Part shown: in pieces, positions 57,501-64,000 of the stretch
How the letters are laid out: the number at the start of each line of letters is the position of its first letter
Position numbering within the stretch: the first letter of the stretch is position 1
Assembly (NCBI GenBank): GCA_004335835.1
Contig: RWJK01001809.1
Coordinates: forward strand, 15,954-79,953
Direction: 5' to 3'
Source: Scenedesmus sp. ARA3
Lineage: Eukaryota; Chlorophyta; Chlorophyceae; Sphaeropleales; Scenedesmaceae
Length of the DNA: 64,000 nt
Made by a program: the position numbers and the translations under genes
The notes under the pieces: generated by a model
What the model was told of the DNA's origin: nothing
What the model saw: the letters and a program-made list of their open reading frames with translations, nothing else
Databases searched by the model: none

Positions 57501-59269
57501 AGATGCACTACATGACCACGGACCAGCCGCACCCGCGGTGCGTTACGTTTGACCGTCCAGTCAAACTGGTCAAACTGGTCAAATCAGTCAAACTTGGTGT
57601 TTGATGGTTGCGTGCTGACATGGTGCAGCCTCGATTTTTTGTGTGGGTGTTTGCTCTGCCGTTTGCAGCTGGCTTTAGCAGAGTATGTTCAGCTGCTGTG
57701 ACGTTGCTGTTCACAAACGCAAGTCGGCAAGACTGCTGTTGTGTCTCACTGCTGCTGCAGGGGCGAGGTGTGTGTGCGCGGGCCCACAGTGTTCCAGGGC
57801 TACTACAAGGCCCCGGAGCAGACAGCAGAGGTGATGGACGCTGACGGCTGGTTCCACACAGGCGATGTGGGCGCGTGGCTGCCCGGGGGCCGGCTGCGCA
57901 TCATCGACAGGTGCGCTGTGTGTGAGATAGTTGAGGAATTGTGTGGCTTGCAGTGAGTTGTGTAGCTTGCAGCTGCAGAGGCCCGTGTCGTTGTTGACAG
58001 CAAAATCATGCATGCCCTTGCTCTACTGGCGGCCGGCGGCGCATCATCGACAGGTGCGTTGTGTGTGCGCTGGCTGAGGATTCCAGTGGCTTGCAGCTAT
58101 GTAGCTTGCTGCTGCAGATGCACGTGGATGGTGGAGTAATCACAACACACGGCTGCTCCTGGTTGTTCAGGCACTGACTGTGCTGTGCGGGCGTCTGTTG
58201 CTGCTGCACCTGCCACTCGCTTGCAGGAAGAAGAACATCTTCAAGCTGGCGCAGGGCGAGTACATCGCGCCGGAGAAGATAGAGAATGTGTACACCAGGT
58301 GCGCAGCTCACCCGCTGCTCCTTGTCGCAAAATACAATGTTTCAAAGTTTCCGTGAAACATCCGAAGGTTTGCATTGCGGGGGTGTGCAGGTGAAACGAG
58401 CATGCTGCCAGGTTTGCCGGGTTGATTGCTTTATTGGCCTCATGCTATGAGATGCAGAGCGCATCCTCTTGTGAATTGGCACATCTGCTACTGGGCACGC
58501 CTGTATGAGAACATGTTATTGCGTGCTTTTGGTGGCTGCCATGCCCTCACAGTGGCTACATTTAGGCCTAATCAATCTGGGCTTCTGACGAGATGTGGCT
58601 TTGCTGCCATGCGTCCTGCAAACTCTGCTGCAGGAGCCCGCTGGTGCTGCAGGCGTTTGTGTATGGTGACAGCCTGAAGGCGCAGCTGGTGGCAGTGGTG
58701 GTGCCAGACCCTGAGACGCTGCTGCCATGGGCCAAGGAGCGCAACCTGCCGCAGGTGTGAGCCCGTGCCATGCAGACTGCTGTACTGTTGTGCTGCAACA
58801 CAGGTTTAGGACTGTTTTGAACTGCTGCAGGCCTGCATCAGTGCTGGCGCGGGCAGCTGGGCAGTGGAATGAACCAACACAAGTGCTACTCTAGGCTAGC
58901 TGCATGCTGGTGCATTCTCTCAAGGCTGTTTGCTGTGGTGTGCTGCACAACTGCTTGCAGGACATGCCGTCGCTGTGCCGCGAGCGCGCCGTCATCCAGG
59001 CGGTCATGCACAGCATGCAGCAGGAGGGCAAGGCAGCACAGCTGCGCGGCTTTGAGCACGTGGCAGCAGTCAGCCTCATCCCCGAGCCATTCACAGTGGA
59101 AAACGACATGCTGACACCCACCTTCAAGCTGAAGCGGAATGTGGCGCGGGAGCAGTACCAGGGCTTGATTGACGGCATGTATGACAGCCTGGCTGGGGCT
59201 GGGGACGGGGATAGGGAGGTGGCGGTTGGGAGTGGCGGCGCAGGCAGCATGGCTGGGCGGCGGCCGTGA
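53325..59269 (+). CDS. LACS: Long-chain acyl-CoA synthetase, probably peroxisomal (LACS6/7-like)
   Basis: Thirteen exons: 53325-53536, 53610-53715, 54133-54207, 54559-54840, 55198-55378, 55809-56014, 56547-56694, 56987-57085, 57315-57537, 57761-57910, 58227-58298, 58634-58754, 58961-59269; 727 residues, all phases agree. The enzyme activates fatty acids with ATP and CoA. Marks: P-loop [11 protein letters not shown] at the end of exon 5, [28 protein letters not shown], and [20 protein letters not shown]. The first in-frame ATG (53325) gives [14 protein letters not shown], in which RL-x5-QL fits the peroxisomal PTS2 pattern, as in plant LACS6 and LACS7. That suggests a role in beta-oxidation; targeting is inferred. 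Partial tandem copies of exon 6 (both ends) and the exon 10 end lie in introns. Confidence 0.94.
54522..54556 (+). repeat. CTG repeat at the LACS exon-4 acceptor
   Basis: About 11 CTG units end at gccag, immediately before exon 4 (54559). Confidence 0.95.
55640..55865 (+). repeat. Duplicated start of LACS exon 6
   Basis: aggcgccgcgctcacgcacg + ccaacctgatcgctgatgctgccgg starts an exon-like copy at 55648; the used exon starts at 55809 (spacing 161). The first copy lacks several bases and is frameshifted after GAG CTG CTG. Confidence 0.92.
55995..56285 (+). repeat. Duplicated end of LACS exon 6
   Basis: gagctgctggacgacgtgct with gtgaggca is used ending at 56014; a copy, gctgctggacgacgtgccg + gtgaggca, ends at 56276. 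A copy of the exon-7 start region (gcgctgcagccgca) also precedes exon 7 at about 56450. Confidence 0.85.
57556..57598 (+). repeat. Short gtcaaactg tandem repeat
   Basis: Four to five units of (g)tcaaactg in LACS intron 9. Confidence 0.85.
57885..58060 (+). repeat. Duplicated end of LACS exon 10
   Basis: gccggctgcgcatcatcgacag with gtgcg is used ending at 57910, and a copy (gccggcggcgcatcatcgac...) ends at 58053, spacing 143. Confidence 0.88.
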
Positions 59270-59407
59270 GGCAGGGAGAAATGGCATGATTGCCATGTGG
59301 ACGTGCAGGCTGGGAGATGGCAAGTCCAGCTGGCTGCTGCAGGCGGCAGCGGCTGTTGTTGCAAACCGATTGCTTGCAAGGTGCGTGTGCATGGTGACAG
59401 TGTACAC

Positions 59408-59412
59408 TGTAA
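59408..59412 (+). terminator. TGTAA poly(A) signal of LACS
   Basis: TGTAA 139 bases after the stop codon; the best-placed signal in the window. Confidence 0.55.
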
Positions 59413-60301
59413 CACACATGTGTGTTGAGGTGTTACAGCCGCCTTCATGTTGGCGTTGCAGGAGGGGCGTTAGCAGAACACCATGGCAACATCATCAGGT
59501 TTACTGTGCGGGTTGTTGTGGCTGGTTGGCGCGTTTGAGCGTGCATGTCGCAAGCAGCTGCTGGTGTGGAATCATGCTGCAGTGTCGGCTGCAGGACATC
59601 TGTGGAAGCGAGCTCTGCTTGCCTGGTGTCGGCTGTGATTCACGGCACCAGCTCAATGCACCGCTTTTGTTAAAGCATCATAACGTGCAAGCCAGGCCAC
59701 CGATTCTGGTTTGGAACTGCGCAGTTAATTCAAGCATGCTATTGCACCATAGCACGTCAATTCCAGTGCAACCGTCAGAAAATGCGGTGGCGCGCCAGCT
59801 GCAGATGCTGGGGCTGCTTGCATGTTGATGCGTTGTGTGCTGTTGCTGGCAAGTGTATGAATGTGAAGCATGGTTGAAAATACTATGATGTTCTGCTTTG
59901 TTGATACCTTTAATACCAAGGCGCAGTCCGAGTCAGAGGCAACAACAAGTGCAGCTCGTTCACAGTGAAGATGCTGGCCAGCAGTGACTAGGTTTCAACC
60001 TAAAGAGACAATAACCCTTAAAAATTATATCAATGGTTGTCTCTTGCGCGCCGGTGCAAACTACTGGTCGCGCACTGGTGCAGACATGCGAACAGTGACT
60101 GTGGTCAGGATGACTCCGTGCACGGGTCCCGTGACAGCTAGCTGTCAGCGCTCGACACCGTGCACGACGCGTGACATCACCAAGCGGCTGATGATGTCTT
60201 GGCAGTGGCATTGGTCGTCAGGGCAAGCCCAATGTAGCTTTGACAGATACACATGTGAAGTAAAAGAAAGCCTCACCAGGGGCCTCTTGAATGCACCCCC
60301 C

Positions 60302-60351
60302 NNNNNNNNNNNNNNNNNNNNNNNNNNNNNNNNNNNNNNNNNNNNNNNNNN
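60302..60351. other. 50-base assembly gap
   Basis: Exactly 50 N between a C run and gcaccctag; true length unknown. Confidence 0.98.
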
Positions 60352-60699
60352 GCACCCTAGACCCCAGTACTGGGCTGACACGAACGAGCCAAGCGATGTC
60401 TCCAGTTGCATGAATTGTGTTCATTATCACTTTATGAAGAATTTTGAGGGCGCTGGGACGCGTTCGTGTCCAACCGGTTTGGGCAATTTGACCCCAGTCA
60501 CCAGCACTGCATGCAGGGGTGTCGGGGGTGTCGGGGGTGTCACAGTGAAGTGCACTCGGGCTGCACTCGGGGAGGTGACGAAACTGCTCGCCGCAGAAAC
60601 ACGGCAATATCGTTGATGCAGTAGATTGGAAGACATATGAGCCGTTTTTGAGTGCTGCGGGCCCTTTCCCTGAGCAGACTTTCCAGTGCCGGCACCCGT

Positions 60700-60962
60700 C
60701 AGCCGATTCGACCTCTTAGGACCAGCTCGATTGCCTGTTTTTTTGCTGTAAACCGTTCGAACATTATGGTTAGTCTCTAATGTTGCAAGTCTCGTTCTGG
60801 TTCTTTTCCATTTGAGACCACACTCGCGTATTTATATCAGCAAATCTCAGTCAACAGCGGATTTGACCCCTTTGGAGCAGCTCGATGTCTAAATAAAAGC
60901 GCAAAAATTAATCATTAGCATTTCGTCTTTGCAATCCTAGCTTCTTGTTCTAGTTCTTACAG
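60700..60962. repeat. Diverged direct repeat of about 110 bp
   Basis: cagc(c/g)gatt.gacc.ctt.gga.cagctcgat at about 60701 and 60856; both copies end in tctagttc/ctggttctt-like sequence. A/T-richer than the surroundings; a mobile-element relic is possible. Confidence 0.6.
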
Positions 60963-61842
60963 GCAGCTGCAAGAAATCGACATCGCTTGGGTCCTATCCC
61001 AGGCGCTGGACCCTGCTTCGGGGGGGGGTGCTTGAATGCTATACTGTTGAATGTGCAGGTAATGAGTCCACAGGCCTGTACGGACATGTCCTTGTCTTTA
61101 TGTTCCTGCACAGCAGAGCATAGGTCGCACCTGCTCACCTGCTTTTGAAGCGGCACACTCAAACAATTTACACACGGAAGAGCTGTTACAACCTACTTGG
61201 GTTGCACCACTCACAAGTCACAGCTGGCCTAGAGCTGTCAAGAGATGTACAGCTGCTGCTAGCAGCGCCGTTGAAAGCACGCCAAATGCGCGATTCATGG
61301 CTGCAGGTACAGGGTGTGGAGCCAGGGGTGCCGCCCCTGGCCACACACAACCTGTCCAACCAAAACGTAGCCCAGCGCTGCAGAGCCACCTGGGCAGTCA
61401 CTCAATCACTCATTCAGCTCCCAGCAGAAGCCTTAGCCGCAAAGGTGACCGCTGACACCCTTATGTGGGTGATTGTAGTGCGATGACGCACCGTGTTGGT
61501 GCCGCTGTGCTGTTGTCACTTGCTGGTGACATGATTCAAGTTCAGTGCCCTCCAGAGCACCCATGTGCACTATGAAGCCTGCCAGTCTTGCGCCAGGCAA
61601 TGCCATGTTGCATGCTGTGGAACTCAACTGGCATTTGGTCAAACCAGCCATTGAGAGCAGGCAGCAGCACTAACCAAACACTAACACTCAGATCTTTGAA
61701 GATCTGGCTGCTTTGTACAATTCTTAAGGCAAGGCATGGCCTCCTCTTCGTAATCTGTGATAGCAGAAAGTCAGCGCCGCAGCTGCTGAAGCCCCCCCGC
61801 ATCAGTAACTAACCATACGATGAGCTGGGTGCAGCAGCACGC

Positions 61843-61976
61843 ATGGAGTTGAGGATGACACAGGTGTGGCTGGATGAACTGCTTGCAGGAGGCAGCATTA
61901 GCAGCAGCAGTGGCAGAAGCGCTCCTGCAGAGCAAACTCATGTGTGCATAAAGCAGCTGGTGAGCCACTTGACGCT

Positions 61977-62007
<31 letters not shown>

Positions 62008-62576
62008 CGCATCGGCGGTTGGACGGCAGCTGGAAGCGGCGGGACGCTGCGGTCAGCATTGTTGAGCTGCGTCCTGCAAGACCTGCTGCATTTAGTCCCC
62101 TGCGTTTTGTCAAGCTGCTCAGCGTGGCAATGTTGCTGCGTGTAGCTGCCAGCAGTGCCGCTGCTGCTGCTGCTGCTGCAGGCCAGCAGGCTTTGCCCAG
62201 CTGCAGTTACAGGCACCGCAGGCGCCTGAGGCACTGGTGAGAATTGCTGTCAGTTTCAAGGGCCCAGCGCTTGGCAGCCATGCGCCTGAGGCACTGGTGA
62301 GGTGCTGCAGCTGTCACTGGCAAGCGTCCAGACGCTGGCAGCTGTGTGTTGACTGCTGAAGTGCTCTGTCTGCATTGGTGGACCTGGTGCAGTTGCCCTG
62401 CAGTGTACAGAAGAGCTGCTGTGTACCTGCCAAATCTGTACAGCACCTGTGTCAAGCATTGCAGCGCACTGCAGTGCACTGAACGGTCACGTGCTCTGCT
62501 TTGTCACTGCTGCCATGCAGTTAGGGCCATCTTATGCTTTCAACAGGCTGGGGCCTCACAATACTGCGGAGGCAGC

Positions 62577-62608
<32 letters not shown>

Positions 62609-62901
62609 GAGCAGCAGCACTGCCTGCCCCGGCACCAGCTGCTACTGGGGCATCGCAGCTGCACCAAAGCCTGCTGGCGTAGCGAGTCTGGTGCAGCAGC
62701 GAGCCAGGCAATGCCACACTGTGCCAGGCAAAGCCACACTCGAAGTATCGCTACTGGCACTGCTGGCAGCAGCCACTCTGGCGGAGGCCACAGCGCAGAT
62801 GGGAGCAGCTGCAGCTGCTTCTGCCACAAAACCAGCTGCAGGAGCATACCACATCTCCAGCCCAGCAGAGCGGGCCTGAGCTTGAGCAGCAGCTGCAGGA
62901 G

Positions 62902-62933
<32 letters not shown>

Positions 62934-63130
62934 ACAGCAGCAAGATGAGCTCAGACTTATTGCTGCAGACAACAGTCCAACGCTGCAGCAGATGGACCTG
63001 ATAGTGCTGCAGCTGGGGGGCTGACCGGCAGTGACAGCACACACCTGCTGCATGGCTTCAGAGTGTTGCAACGGCCTCCTGGTGCAGCCAGTGTCATGCG
63101 GTCCAGATACATTGGCCTGCGGTGCTGAGC
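61843..63130 (+). CDS. Unresolved candidate gene, Ala/Gln-rich (tentative)
   Basis: An ATG at 61843 opens MELRMTQVWLDELLAGGSIS..., with a donor at 61960 after KQL. Later exon-like pieces include a segment reading AAVSIVELRPARPAAFSPLR, an exon at about 62182-62236 ending PQAPEAL before gtgag, and a Gln-run piece ending DELRLIAADNSPTLQQMDLI... with TGA at 63022-63024. The border gcgcctgaggcactg|gtgag is duplicated about 60 bp downstream, the same behaviour seen at real exons in this window. I could not join the pieces in one frame, so the structure and function are open. Confidence 0.3.
62586..62945 (+). repeat. CAG-rich tracts
   Basis: CAG runs at about 62583-62609 and 62902-62942, within the unresolved candidate gene. 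Confidence 0.9.
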
Positions 63131-64000
63131 TGCACATGCAAAGAAATATGCAGTTTTGCTACTGAAAGTATCTTCCGGCTGCTCATTTGGCCGTGTGTGT
63201 GGGCAGGGGTGCTGTGCGGCGCCACAAGCTATTCAGCACACAGCTGGCAGCATTTTGCTGACTGCCAGGCAAAGCAAATGGGTCCATGTAAGCAGTTTTG
63301 TTGAAACCAGACACCGAGGTGGTACAGCAGCTGCTGCAGCTGTACACATGTGGTCAAACGCTTGAAGGACATGTGATGGCAGGCCGCTGTTTTGTGCACT
63401 GTGCAAGGCACTGGTGATGCTGAAGGAGAAAGATTGTCATGATATAAGAGGAACATTTTCTCGAGGGGATACTTCCCAACCATTTACAGGGGTGTGGTGG
63501 TGCAGCCATGCCTGCCAGCTGGAATCAGTCATGACAGGTAGTTAGTTATGTCACTTGATTTGAATTGAGTGATGCTCAACGCATGCTGTATAAGTCCCGC
63601 TACCAGCTATCGTGGTTTCGCACGTGCATATTTGTAGCGCTGTTGCAGCTTTGACTAAAGAGCTTGCAAATCTACGTGAACGCCCCCACCACTTTCGTCC
63701 GCTCGTGCCTGCTGGAGCTGTTCAAGGCCTTACCTCTGACTTTACTTTGTAATCTATAAAGTGCGTCTGTTGCTACGGCCTTTTGGGCTGCCGCCGCACG
63801 ACAATGCTTACGTGCTTAAGGCGGGAAGCAGCACACAGCGACAGCAGCGCTCGACAGCACCGTACATGATGCAGGTACATGATGGAGCTATAAGACGGAG
63901 ATGAGCAAAGCTCGCTGCAGCTGTTCTGGTGCATCATGGTCATGCCCTGTCAGGCCACTGCTAGGCCAAGCAGCAGCAGCCAAGCAGTATGTGTCAGCAT
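63131..64000. other. Right end of window, no supported gene
   Basis: A coding-like frame near 63670-63755 (IYVNAPTTFVRSCLLELFKA) is followed by TGTAA at about 63749, which might be a terminal exon on +. Nothing else supports it. Confidence 0.3.

Larger units (their letters stand above)
59270..61842. other. LACS 3' UTR and gene-poor region
   Basis: Contains the LACS TGTAA, an assembly gap, a diverged ~110-bp direct repeat (about 60700 and 60850) and a G-rich gggtgtcgg triplet repeat (about 60516-60540). An open frame at 61145-61486 has coding-like composition but no identity. Confidence 0.4.

Overview
This is nuclear DNA of a green alga (core Chlorophyta, Scenedesmus/Chlamydomonas-like). The evidence is short GT-AG introns in every gene, CTG-rich tracts before 3' splice sites, TGTAA poly(A) signals, a CHLI2-type magnesium-chelatase subunit found in green algae, and proline-rich wall glycoproteins beside a secreted metalloprotease. 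Genus and species cannot be fixed from this window. Two 50-base N gaps (26931-26980, 60302-60351) and one isolated N (20246) mark scaffolding limits.

Layout: (1) 1-4022 (+), 3' part of a wall-type glycoprotein with SP-repeats, two DUF11-like repeats and Cys-rich modules. (2) 8798-12968 (-), secreted metzincin-type metalloprotease carrying the same four-cysteine domain as gene 1. (3) 13847-16419 (-), small putative plastid protein with a C-terminal membrane segment. (4) 17309-22117 (+), CHLI2. (5) 23821-27552 (-), LCAT-family acyltransferase/phospholipase. (6) 28888-33716 (+), RIO2 kinase. (7) 34425-41834 (+), a 1466-residue Pro/Thr-rich secreted glycoprotein. (8) 45089-46428 (+), a small unknown protein. 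(9) 48596-52310 (-), ribosome-biogenesis factor NSA2 (260 aa). (10) 53325-59269 (+), long-chain acyl-CoA synthetase, probably peroxisomal. Reading frames join in phase across all exons I assigned. The last 4.7 kb and the stretches 4.0-8.8, 41.8-45.1 and 46.4-48.6 kb hold no gene I can resolve with confidence.

The genes are a normal eukaryotic mixture, not an operon. Two themes recur: wall building and remodelling (genes 1, 2, 7) and ribosome maturation (RIO2 for 40S, NSA2 for 60S).

The most striking feature is structural. In at least seven genes the sequence around one or more splice junctions is repeated in tandem inside the adjacent intron (or past the stop codon), usually 2-5 copies spaced about 85-160 bp apart. 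Most copies keep the splice dinucleotide and carry mutated exon sequence. Introns also tend to carry CAG repeats near the donor and CTG repeats near the acceptor on the coding strand. Together these look like a genome-wide process that expands introns outward from splice sites.
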